A stretch of DNA of 64,000 nt, from positions 1 to 64,000 of the forward strand of contig NZ_JACHFE010000007.1 in the NCBI RefSeq assembly GCF_014201735.1, given 5' to 3'. This document shows positions 49,474 through 58,993 of this stretch, one piece after another; position 1 is the first letter of the stretch; the number at the start of each line of letters is the position of its first letter. Source of the DNA: Marinobacter oulmenensis (lineage in GTDB: Bacteria > Pseudomonadota > Gammaproteobacteria > Pseudomonadales > Oleiphilaceae). The translations under genes were made by a program, and so were the position numbers. The notes below the pieces were generated by a model. That model made no database searches. It was given only the letters and a program-made list of their open reading frames with translations, and was not told where the DNA came from.

Positions 49474-52194
49474 TCAGAACCGATAGCCCATTTCCAGCCA
49501 GTACTGCCGGCCCAGGCCATACAACTGGATGCCGGATTCGGAACTGATGACGTTGTCATTGTCGGTGACGTTAATCACATCCACTTTCAGGTACGGGGAG
49601 GATTTGCCTCCCAGCAGGTTGGCCTCAACGCTCAGATCCCAGCGAATCGTACTGCCCTGGTCCTCAATCTCGTACTCATCGAGCCCGGTCGCCGGATCTT
49701 CCCCGGTCCGCTCCAGATAACGGTAGCCGTTGGTAAAGGCCAGCCCGTTCACCATCGTGATACGGTGGTCAAACAACCCGGTGACAACATCCAGATTGGC
49801 GGTCACCGGCGTGGCGAAATCATCGGCCGGCAATTCCCTGCGCGCAATCCGGGAGCCCTTGAAGATCACATCCTCATCCGGGTCCAGCGCGGACTGATAA
49901 CCTCCGGAATCGTCCCCGTAATCCGCATCGGTCTCCTTGTCCATCCAGGACATCGAGGCATTGACGTGCCAGGAGGAGTAGCCCCATCGCATGGCATGGG
50001 AACGCCAGTATAGGTCCACCTGCCGGGTTTCGCTGGCACCGGAATTGGCATACCAGTCGATGTCGGTATCCGGATCCGTTTTCGTGCGAATCTGATCATG
50101 CCCTTTACGCAGCACGGCCTGCAGCCCGAACTGACCGGTAAGGAAAGGGCCGTAGACACCGGCGCTCAGTTCATCGTCGTACGGGGTATCCAGGTGACGG
50201 TAAGTCCATTCATCCTCTGGCGCTACATCCACGAACGGGGCACTCGGGTCATAGGGTGCCGTGCGCTGACGTTTGCTCCTCAAATCCCGCTCTTTCTCGC
50301 GAAGGCGGTAGGTCAGAAAAGACTTGCCGTAGTAGCGGTTCGCACCGGCCCGAAACTCATAACGCTCGGCGTCATCGAGATGGAGGCCGGCCATCAGTCG
50401 GGGCGCAATGTTCGTGTTGCCCAGCCAGCCATCACGCTCGACCCGAACCCCTGGACGCCAGAAGAAGCGCCCGTAGTCCCCCTCCAGCTCGGCAAACAGG
50501 GCCGCGTTCAGGTTGGTGAAACTGATGTCTCCCTGACGGTAAATGACCTCTTCGTACAGGTGGTGATCCTCATAGGGCACCCCGTACACGCCGATCGCCG
50601 AGGCGGGCGGCTGGTAGGTCCGTTCGGTGTAGGGTGTATCCCGGTGCTGCTCATAGTGGGCCCATTTCAGTTCCAGGCCATAATTCACCACCGATGAGGC
50701 GGCTCCTAATGGCGTACTCAGCTCAATGTCGGTACCCAGGGTATGCTGGGTATTGGCCAGGTTGCCGTAGTTGCCGATGAACGCGCCCTCGCTGTAGAAG
50801 TTACGGCCGGTGTAGTTGTATAGGTAGTCGCGCTGGGTTTCCCGCTCATTGGTGCTTCGACCAGCACTCACATTGGCATCCAGGCGGGTCTCGCCAAGAT
50901 ACTGGCCGTAATTGACACTCAGGTTCAGGCCTTCAGTGTCCCGGTGGAAGTCTGACCCCAGATAGTTGATGAGAAAACTGTCTTCGCTGTAGTCGCTATA
51001 GGACAGCGAGGCGCTCAGATCGTAGGCGGTCTCCAGCGCATCCGCCCGAACGGTGAAAAAGCGGGAATGGTGATCCAGGCTCTTCGGGCCTTCAGCCTTG
51101 AAGATCAGACCGGTTTCCAGGAAATAATCGATATCGGTCGCTGCAAACTGTTTCTGGCGTGTGTGCGATCGCTTTTCACTGTAGCCTGCAAACACCCCGA
51201 TATTGCCGACACGGGTCGCGCCCGACAGGGAAGTTTCCGATTTCCTGAACTCCGGCTGATACTCCCCCGGCGTCCCCGTCGGGTAGTTACCGGCCCCCGC
51301 CCCGAACTCGTCCTCCTGGTCCTCGTCGACGTGAAACTCCGTCCAGTCGCCGCTGGTCCGGCGATGACTGATCTCGAACTCGTCTTCCCCGGCGTAACTG
51401 CGCGTCTGTGATTTCACAACCCCGCCGGTAAACCCGCCCTCCCGGGCCGAGGCATTGATGTCGATCACTTCAACCGACGACAGGAAATCCGGGTCGATAA
51501 ACAGCGCCTGGGAATGGCCTTCGACCTGGGTGCGACTCGGCACCTGGCTTCCGGCAGAGCGACCGTAAGCCGGATCCAGAAAACTGTCGATGCTGGCCCC
51601 ATCCAGCATAATGTTGTTCTGGTAGGGGGCGGCCCCGCGGATGGAAAACTCCGCCGGCTTGAGATCGCTCTGCTGAAGGCTTGAACTGGCCGAGTCCGAC
51701 ACCCGGACCGAAGGAATCACACTCAGCGTCTCGGCAAGATCCGAACGCACGGTACTGCGGACATCCTCCGATTCGAGCCGCTGTACACCCGGCTCGGCGG
51801 ACCGACCCAGCACAAGCACCGGAGCCAGCGTTGCCACATCGCCATCTGATGGGCCCGAAGGCAGCAGGCGAAAGCCCTGCCCTTCCACGTCGGCAACATG
51901 CAACTCACTACCCTGAACAAGCCGCTCCAGAACCTGTCGGGCCGTCAGTCCGCCCGACACCAAAGGGGCCATGCGACCGGCGGGCAGGGTTTCCGGCACC
52001 CGCACGGTCACACCAAACAAGCTCTCGACCCTTTTCAGGGACTCCATTAGCGGGCCGGCGGGTATCTGCACCTCAACCACGCGATTAACCGAACGGCTAT
52101 CAGAGACCTGAGCATGGACCGGCACGGCCCCGGACAGAGAAAAGGCAAAAATGGCACTGCTAACAAGGGTTGGCTTGGCAAAAGACTTCGACAT
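49474..52194 (-). CDS. TonB-dependent outer-membrane receptor with N-terminal STN domain
   Basis: This is a predicted siderophore, heme or metal-complex transporter. The 906-residue protein has a signal peptide (cleavage about VHA-QV, residue 28) and a secretin/TonB short N-terminal domain (about 42-112) as in FecA/FpvA-type receptors. A TonB-box-like TLAPVLVLG (122-130) precedes the plug domain (about 133-250), which contains SIRGAAPYQNNIMLDG. A 22-strand barrel ends in the aromatic YWLEMGYRF. STN domains usually talk to a FecR/FecI pair, but no anti-sigma or sigma gene is adjacent. A Fur-box-like sequence lies upstream, supporting iron control. The ligand is unknown. Confidence 0.88.
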   Translation of the reverse strand: MSKSFAKPTLVSSAIFAFSLSGAVPVHAQVSDSRSVNRVVEVQIPAGPLMESLKRVESLFGVTVRVPETLPAGRMAPLVSGGLTARQVLERLVQGSELHVADVEGQGFRLLPSGPSDGDVATLAPVLVLGRSAEPGVQRLESEDVRSTVRSDLAETLSVIPSVRVSDSASSSLQQSDLKPAEFSIRGAAPYQNNIMLDGASIDSFLDPAYGRSAGSQVPSRTQVEGHSQALFIDPDFLSSVEVIDINASAREGGFTGGVVKSQTRSYAGEDEFEISHRRTSGDWTEFHVDEDQEDEFGAGAGNYPTGTPGEYQPEFRKSETSLSGATRVGNIGVFAGYSEKRSHTRQKQFAATDIDYFLETGLIFKAEGPKSLDHHSRFFTVRADALETAYDLSASLSYSDYSEDSFLINYLGSDFHRDTEGLNLSVNYGQYLGETRLDANVSAGRSTNERETQRDYLYNYTGRNFYSEGAFIGNYGNLANTQHTLGTDIELSTPLGAASSVVNYGLELKWAHYEQHRDTPYTERTYQPPASAIGVYGVPYEDHHLYEEVIYRQGDISFTNLNAALFAELEGDYGRFFWRPGVRVERDGWLGNTNIAPRLMAGLHLDDAERYEFRAGANRYYGKSFLTYRLREKERDLRSKRQRTAPYDPSAPFVDVAPEDEWTYRHLDTPYDDELSAGVYGPFLTGQFGLQAVLRKGHDQIRTKTDPDTDIDWYANSGASETRQVDLYWRSHAMRWGYSSWHVNASMSWMDKETDADYGDDSGGYQSALDPDEDVIFKGSRIARRELPADDFATPVTANLDVVTGLFDHRITMVNGLAFTNGYRYLERTGEDPATGLDEYEIEDQGSTIRWDLSVEANLLGGKSSPYLKVDVINVTDNDNVISSESGIQLYGLGRQYWLEMGYRF

Positions 52195-52271
52195 GCGGGA
52201 AGGTCACTCCATGTAGACGGGCGCGGCGGCTCTACAGGAGAACGGCCAACAACAGGCACGCAATACTACAT

Positions 52272-52290
52272 GATAATTATTTTTATTCGC
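52272..52290 (-). promoter_or_regulatory. Fur-box-like site upstream of the TonB receptor
   Basis: The 19-bp segment starting GATAATTATTTTTATTC matches about 13 of 19 positions of the Fur consensus. It lies 78 bases before the receptor start in an otherwise GC-rich region. A weak promoter (-35 TTGCCT, 17 bp, -10 AATTAT on the minus strand) overlaps it, as expected for a Fur-repressed promoter. The rest of the 297-bp gap to ettA shows no clear feature. Confidence 0.55.
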
Positions 52291-52491
52291 AACAGAGGCA
52301 ATTGCCGCCCGCTCCCTGGTCAACCCGATTGCTATCCCCACCCTGTTTCGATACCTTACCCGGTCAACAGCCAAACAGGTCGCCGTGATTCGTCACGCCG
52401 GCAGTGGAGAGCCTCAGACAGCTTCCGGGCGCCCCGGAACTGTTCGACGCCTCTGACCGTTTTTCCCCAAATACCGAAGGATTCTGCCAAC

Positions 52492-54153
52492 ATGGCCCAA
52501 TACGTATACACCATGAATCGCGTGGGCAAGGTGGTTCCGCCCAAGCGCGAAATCCTCAAGGACATTTCCCTGAGCTTCTTCCCCGGCGCCAAGATCGGCG
52601 TTCTCGGCCTCAACGGCGCCGGTAAATCCACTCTGCTGCGGATCATGGCGGGCGTGGACCAGGACTACATTGGTGAGGCCCGGCCGCAGCCCGGCATCAA
52701 TGTGGGCTACCTGCCCCAGGAACCGGAACTGGACGAAGAGAAAACCGTCAAGGAAATCGTCGACGAAGCGGTTTCCCACGTTCACAACGCCCTGGCCGAA
52801 CTGGACCAGGTTTACGCCGCCTACGCCGAGCCGGATGCCGACTTTGACGAACTGGCCAAGAAACAGGGCGAGCTGGAAGCCATCATCCAGGCCACCGACG
52901 GCCACGACATCGAACGCAAGATGGAAGTGGCGGCCGACGCCCTGCGCCTGCCACCCTGGGACCAGAAGGTGAAGGTGCTCTCCGGTGGTGAACGCCGCCG
53001 TGTGGCCCTGTGCCGCCTGCTGCTGTCCGGTCCGGACATGCTGCTGCTGGATGAGCCCACCAACCACCTGGACGCCGAATCCGTGGCCTGGCTGGAGCGC
53101 TTCCTGCACGACTACGACGGCACCGTCGTCGCCATCACCCACGACCGCTACTTCCTCGATAACGTGGCGGGCTGGATTCTGGAGCTGGACCGTGGCCACG
53201 GTATTCCGTTCGAAGGCAACTACAGCCAGTGGCTGGAGAACAAGGAGAAACGCCTGGAAATGGAGGCCAAGCAGGAGGCTTCCCACCAGAAGGCGGTCAA
53301 GCAGGAACTGGAGTGGGTGCGCTCCAATGCCAAGGGCCGTCAGTCCAAGAGCAAGGCCCGCCTGGCCCGCTTCGAGGAGATGAGCTCCCAGGAATTCCAG
53401 AAACGCAACGAGACCAACGAACTCTACATTCCGCCCGGACCTCGCCTGGGTAACAAGGTGATCGAGGTTGAGGGCATCAGCAAGTCCTTCGATGATCGCC
53501 TGCTGTATGAAGATGTCTCGTTCAGTGTGCCGCCCGGCGCCATCGTCGGCATCATCGGTGGTAACGGGGCCGGTAAGTCCACCCTGTTCAAGATGATCGG
53601 CGGCTACGACAAGCCGGACTCCGGCGAGATTGTCGTGGGCGAGACCGTGGAACTGGCCTACGTCGACCAGATGCGCGACCTGGACGGCGACAAAACCGTC
53701 TGGGAAGAGCTTTCCGACGGCCAGGACATCATCAAGGTCGGCAACTACGAGACCCCATCACGGGCCTACGTGGGCCGTTTCAACTTCAAGGGCAGCGACC
53801 AGCAGAAACGGGTTGGCGACCTGTCCGGTGGTGAGCGCAACCGCCTGCACCTGGCCAAGCTGCTGAAACAGGGTGGCAACGTGCTGCTGCTGGACGAACC
53901 CACCAACGACTTGGACGTGGAAACCCTGCGCGCCCTGGAAGAAGCCCTGCTGAACTTCCCGGGTTCCGCTCTGGTGATCTCGCACGACCGCTGGTTCCTG
54001 GACCGTGTTGCCACTCACATCCTCGCCTTTGAGGATGACGGCGAAGTGGTGTACTTCGAGGGCAACTTCAGCGAGTACGATGAAGACTTCAAGAAGCGCA
54101 AGGGCGATTCCGCCATGCAGCCCAAACGCATGAAGTACAAGAAACTGGCCTGA
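52492..54153 (+). CDS. ettA: Energy-dependent translational throttle protein EttA (ABC-F)
   Basis: This soluble ABC-F ATPase binds the ribosomal E site and gates entry into elongation according to the ATP/ADP ratio. The 553-residue protein has two ABC domains: Walker A GLNGAGKST (39-47) and GGNGAGKST in the second half. Each has an LSGGE signature and a DEPTNHLD or DEPTNDLD Walker B. The arm insertion and linker with QSKSKARLARFEE are present. The ATG at 52492 (MAQYVYTMNRVGK) matches the family; longer upstream reading to 52114 would enter the receptor gene. AAGGA lies 10 bases upstream. Confidence 0.96.
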   Translation: MAQYVYTMNRVGKVVPPKREILKDISLSFFPGAKIGVLGLNGAGKSTLLRIMAGVDQDYIGEARPQPGINVGYLPQEPELDEEKTVKEIVDEAVSHVHNALAELDQVYAAYAEPDADFDELAKKQGELEAIIQATDGHDIERKMEVAADALRLPPWDQKVKVLSGGERRRVALCRLLLSGPDMLLLDEPTNHLDAESVAWLERFLHDYDGTVVAITHDRYFLDNVAGWILELDRGHGIPFEGNYSQWLENKEKRLEMEAKQEASHQKAVKQELEWVRSNAKGRQSKSKARLARFEEMSSQEFQKRNETNELYIPPGPRLGNKVIEVEGISKSFDDRLLYEDVSFSVPPGAIVGIIGGNGAGKSTLFKMIGGYDKPDSGEIVVGETVELAYVDQMRDLDGDKTVWEELSDGQDIIKVGNYETPSRAYVGRFNFKGSDQQKRVGDLSGGERNRLHLAKLLKQGGNVLLLDEPTNDLDVETLRALEEALLNFPGSALVISHDRWFLDRVATHILAFEDDGEVVYFEGNFSEYDEDFKKRKGDSAMQPKRMKYKKLA

Positions 54154-54164
54154 TCGGCCGCCCA

Positions 54165-54186
54165 GGCCGGCTGCTCCCAGCCGGCC
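54165..54186 (+). terminator. Hairpin after ettA
   Basis: A 9-bp stem GGCCGGCTG/CAGCCGGCC with loop CTCC lies 11 bases after the ettA stop. A pyrimidine-rich but not T-rich stretch follows, so it may be only a partial terminator before radA. Confidence 0.4.
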
Positions 54187-54225
54187 CTCTCCCTCCCTTC
54201 TCCCCGGCAAAACGGAACCCTGACC

Positions 54226-55602
54226 ATGGCCAAAGCCAAAACCGCCTTTGTCTGTACCGAATGTGGCGCCGACTATTCCAAGTGGCAGGGCCAGTGCACC
54301 GCCTGCCAGGCCTGGAATACCATCAGCGAGGTCCGGGGCGTGGCAACGCCTGGCAAGGGCGCCCGCAGTGCCCGCTTTGAGGGGTACGCCGGCAGCCTGT
54401 CCGAGGTCAAAAGCCTGGATGATGTAAGCCTGGCGGAACAGCCCCGTATCAGCACCGGCATGAAGGAGTTCGACCGAGTGCTGGGCGGCGGTCTGGTGGA
54501 AGGCTCGGCAGTCCTGATGGGCGGCCACCCTGGCGCCGGCAAAAGTACCCTGCTGCTTCAGGCGGTGTGCCAGCTCGCCTCGCAAACTTCGGCGCTCTAC
54601 GTCACCGGTGAGGAATCCCTGCAGCAGGTGGCCATGCGCGCCAAACGCCTGGATCTGCCGACGGCCGACCTCAAGATGCTGTCGGAAACCAGCGTTGAGC
54701 GCATCATGCAGGTGGCCGAGACGGAAAAGCCCCGGATCCTGGTGGTCGACAGTATCCAGGTCATGCATATGGCGGACATTGAGTCCGCCCCGGGCTCGGT
54801 CTCCCAGGTGCGGGAAAGCGCCGCCTACCTGACCCGCTTCGCCAAGCAGACCGGCACCATTCTGCTGCTGGTCGGGCATGTCACCAAGGACGGCAGCCTC
54901 GCCGGGCCGAAGGTGCTGGAACATATGATTGACTGCTCCATCCTGCTCGAAGGCTCCAGCGATACCCGCTATCGCACGCTTCGCGGCATCAAGAACCGGT
55001 TCGGTGCGGTCAATGAGCTGGGCGTGTTCGCCATGCTCGAGCAGGGACTGAAGGAAGTGAAGAACCCCAGCGCCATATTTCTCAACCGGGGTGAGGACGC
55101 AGCACCCGGTAGTGTGGTGATGGTGGTCTGGGAAGGCACCCGGCCCATACTGGTGGAAATCCAGGCACTGGTGGACATGGCCCAGGGCAGTTACCCGAGG
55201 CGGGTTGCCGTCGGGCTGGACCAGAATCGTCTGGCCATGCTGCTGGCCGTGCTGCATCGCCATGGTGGCATGCACGTGGCCGATCAGGACGTGTTCGTGA
55301 ATGTGGTGGGCGGCGTGAAGGTGGCCGAGACCAGTGCGGACCTGGCATTGCTGTCCGCGGTGGTGTCCTCGTTCCGCAACCGGGCCCTGCCCCAGGACCT
55401 GGTGATTTTCGGCGAAGTCGGGCTATCCGGCGAAATTCGCCCGGTGCCCAGTGGTCAGGAACGTATCTACGAGGCGGCCAAGCACGGCTTTACCCGGGCC
55501 CTGGTGCCCAAGGCCAATGTGCCGCGCAAGCCCGTCGAGGGGATGAAGGTGATTCCGGTGACCAAGCTTTCGGATGCCCTTACGGCGTTGGAGGAGCTTT
55601 AG
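54226..55602 (+). CDS. radA: DNA repair protein RadA (Sms)
   Basis: This RecA-related, DnaB-type helicase promotes branch migration in recombination repair. The 458-residue protein has an N-terminal zinc finger (C10, C13, C24, C27). The RecA-like domain has Walker A GHPGAGKST (about 100-108). The RadA-specific motif KNRFG lies near residue 257, and a Lon-protease-like C-terminal domain covers about 300-455. It follows ettA by 72 bp on the same strand. Confidence 0.97.
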   Translation: MAKAKTAFVCTECGADYSKWQGQCTACQAWNTISEVRGVATPGKGARSARFEGYAGSLSEVKSLDDVSLAEQPRISTGMKEFDRVLGGGLVEGSAVLMGGHPGAGKSTLLLQAVCQLASQTSALYVTGEESLQQVAMRAKRLDLPTADLKMLSETSVERIMQVAETEKPRILVVDSIQVMHMADIESAPGSVSQVRESAAYLTRFAKQTGTILLLVGHVTKDGSLAGPKVLEHMIDCSILLEGSSDTRYRTLRGIKNRFGAVNELGVFAMLEQGLKEVKNPSAIFLNRGEDAAPGSVVMVVWEGTRPILVEIQALVDMAQGSYPRRVAVGLDQNRLAMLLAVLHRHGGMHVADQDVFVNVVGGVKVAETSADLALLSAVVSSFRNRALPQDLVIFGEVGLSGEIRPVPSGQERIYEAAKHGFTRALVPKANVPRKPVEGMKVIPVTKLSDALTALEEL

Positions 55603-55637
55603 GGTTTGGCCCAGCCTGCAGGTATCGGGAGCGACGC

Positions 55638-55741
55638 GGTGTAGGAGGCAGCTTTCCAAAAATTTTGAGGCCCAAGGATGGCCCGAAATAAGCGCACAGG
55701 GAAGTGCTTGTAGCGGTTTTTGGAAAGCTGCCTCCTACACC
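55638..55741. repeat. 104-bp intergenic palindrome with perfect 25-bp arms
   Basis: The arms 55638-55662 and 55717-55741 are exact inverted repeats of 25 bp, rich in the word GTAGGAGGCAGCTTTCC. The interior holds short secondary inverted words (GCAC/GTGC around 55694-55707). It lies between radA and the convergent PilZ gene, where it could also act as a bidirectional terminator. The form suggests a dispersed non-autonomous repeat; a genome search would be needed to show copies. Confidence 0.7.
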
Positions 55742-55789
55742 ACTCTCTTCACCGTGCAGTTATCGTCTTTAAAGCCTCGCTTTAGACTA

Positions 55790-56158
55790 TCAATCCAGCA
55801 TATGAGCAAATTCCCGCTCCAGTAACGCTGGGTCGCCCAGGTTAAGCTCCACGAGCCTTTTCAGGTGGGTCACGCTGTCCAGGTCAATGTACTGGCATTT
55901 GAACCCCAAATGGTCGTCTTCCACGTGTTTGAGTTCGACCGCCATCACAATCCCGGTGTCATGATCGTCCAGATGAATCACCACTTCACACGGGTCGTTC
56001 AGGGGTACGTTCCAGCCTTCCGGGCGGTGTACCAGCACGCCCTGCAGTGAAATATCGAGCACAGTGGTGGTCCACACCTGCTCCTGCCAGTGAAGGTCAC
56101 AGGTTGCGTCGAAATTGATGCGGTGAAACCGGCGTTTCTCGGGGGTATGGGTCGGCAA
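55790..56158 (-). CDS. PilZ-domain c-di-GMP receptor (MapZ/PA4608-like)
   Basis: The 122-residue single-domain protein has both c-di-GMP-binding motifs: RRFHR at residues 9-13 (RxxxR) and DISLQG at 35-40 (D/NxSxxG). It closely recalls Pseudomonas PA4608 (MapZ), including CQYIDLDSVTHLKRLVELN near the C-terminus. MapZ binds the chemotaxis methyltransferase CheR1 in a c-di-GMP-dependent way. Orthology here is judged from memory. The start is TTG at 56158 with AGGAG 7 bases upstream, suggesting low translation. It stands between radA and hemE. Confidence 0.88.
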   Translation of the reverse strand: MPTHTPEKRRFHRINFDATCDLHWQEQVWTTTVLDISLQGVLVHRPEGWNVPLNDPCEVVIHLDDHDTGIVMAVELKHVEDDHLGFKCQYIDLDSVTHLKRLVELNLGDPALLEREFAHMLD

Positions 56159-56321
56159 GGGGCGGCTCCTGATTCTGGATCTTGTTTACCAGAACTATAG
56201 ACCCGGCCGGAACGGGAAGCCAACCCGGACAGAGCAGGACTCCCGCGACACCGCCCGGCCAGGAAAATGCCAAGCCGGGCGGCGTCAGGAGGGGTCAGGT
56301 TATCCCTGCCCCTGAAAGGAC

Positions 56322-57386
56322 TTACTGATGGTACTGAGGGCTCAGCTCGACCACCGCCTCGATAAAGGCCGCTGCGTGGTCCGGATCCACATCCGGGGTA
56401 ATACCATGGCCGAGATTGAAGATATGGCCGGGGCCCTGGCCATAGCGCTTGAGGATATCCGCCACTTCTTCACGGATACGCTCTTTCGGGGCGTACAGCA
56501 TAGCAGGGTCCATGTTGCCCTGCAGGGCCACCCGATCACCCACGCGCCTGCGGGCTTCGCCGATGTCGGTAGTCCAGTCCAGGCCCACGGCATCGCAGCC
56601 GGAATCGGCAATGGATTCAAGCCACTGACCACCGTTCTTGGTGAACAGGATCACCGGAATGTGCCGGCCTTCTTTCTCGCGGATCAGGCCGTCCACAATT
56701 TTTTTCATGTAGCGCAGCGAGAATTCCTCATAAGCCCAGCCACTGAGCACGCCACCCCAGGTGTCGAAGATCTGAACCGCCTGGGCACCGGCACGGATCT
56801 GGCTATTCAGGTAGTCCGTTACCGAATCCGCCAGATGGTCCATCAGGCGATGCATCACCTCAGGCTGGCCATACATGAGCTTTTTGGCTTCAGCGAAGTT
56901 CTTCGAGGAGCCGCCTTCGATCATATAGGTCGCCAGGGTCCAGGGGCTGCCGGAGAAACCGATCAGCGGGACACTGCCGTTCAGGGCACCCCGGATGGTG
57001 GAGACCGCGTTCATCACGTAATCCAGATCCACCTCGGCGTTCAGACTCGGCAGAGCCGCCACATCGGCTTCAGATCGGATCACGTTGCGGAACTTGGGAC
57101 CCTCTCCGGTTTCGAAATACAGGCCCAGACCCAACGCATCGGGAATGGTCAAGATGTCAGAGAACAGGATGGCGGCGTCCAGCGGAAAACGTTCCAGCGG
57201 CTGCAGGGTCACTTCACAGGCCAGTTCGGTGTTCTTGCACAGGCTGAGAAAATCACCGGCCTTGGCGCGGGTGGCACGGTATTCCGGCAGGTAGCGGCCA
57301 GCCTGGCGCATCATCCACACTGGGGTGCGGTCAACGGGCTGGCGCATCAGTGCACGCAGGAAGCGGTCATTTTTCAGCTCGGTCAT
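56322..57386 (-). CDS. hemE: Uroporphyrinogen decarboxylase
   Basis: This enzyme decarboxylates uroporphyrinogen III to coproporphyrinogen III in heme synthesis. The 354-residue protein begins [13 protein letters not shown] and has [11 protein letters not shown] near residue 27, [26 protein letters not shown] and QIFDTWGG. The ATG at 57386 is the family start; an in-frame start at 57431 adds 15 unconserved residues. It lies downstream of gltD after a terminator, so it probably has its own promoter. Confidence 0.97.
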   Translation of the reverse strand: MTELKNDRFLRALMRQPVDRTPVWMMRQAGRYLPEYRATRAKAGDFLSLCKNTELACEVTLQPLERFPLDAAILFSDILTIPDALGLGLYFETGEGPKFRNVIRSEADVAALPSLNAEVDLDYVMNAVSTIRGALNGSVPLIGFSGSPWTLATYMIEGGSSKNFAEAKKLMYGQPEVMHRLMDHLADSVTDYLNSQIRAGAQAVQIFDTWGGVLSGWAYEEFSLRYMKKIVDGLIREKEGRHIPVILFTKNGGQWLESIADSGCDAVGLDWTTDIGEARRRVGDRVALQGNMDPAMLYAPKERIREEVADILKRYGQGPGHIFNLGHGITPDVDPDHAAAFIEAVVELSPQYHQ

Positions 57387-57450
57387 AGAGATTCCAGTCG
57401 TCGGTAAGTGGTCAATGACAATGGTCGCCAATGATACCCCGTTTGTGACA

Positions 57451-57486
57451 ATAAAAAAGGGCGGTCTTGCTCAGCAAGCCGCCCTT
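57451..57486 (-). terminator. Rho-independent terminator of gltBD
   Basis: On the minus strand a strong hairpin (AAGGGCGG with CCGCCCTT, extended inside by TTGCT/AGCAA) is followed by TTTTTTATT. It lies 23 bases after the gltD stop and separates gltBD from hemE. Confidence 0.9.
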
Positions 57487-57508
57487 CTGACACCGGTCAA
57501 GACGTTAA

Positions 57509-58993
<1,485 letters not shown>

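Noticed and set aside
48333..52194. Complete methanobactin-like MbnT/MbnH/MbnP system
   Set aside because: No MbnP-like gene or biosynthetic genes are present. Only the receptor plus di-heme pairing is similar.
53758..55275. Open frame of about 505 codons antisense to ettA and radA
   Set aside because: It crosses two conserved genes and their gap, with no conserved motifs.
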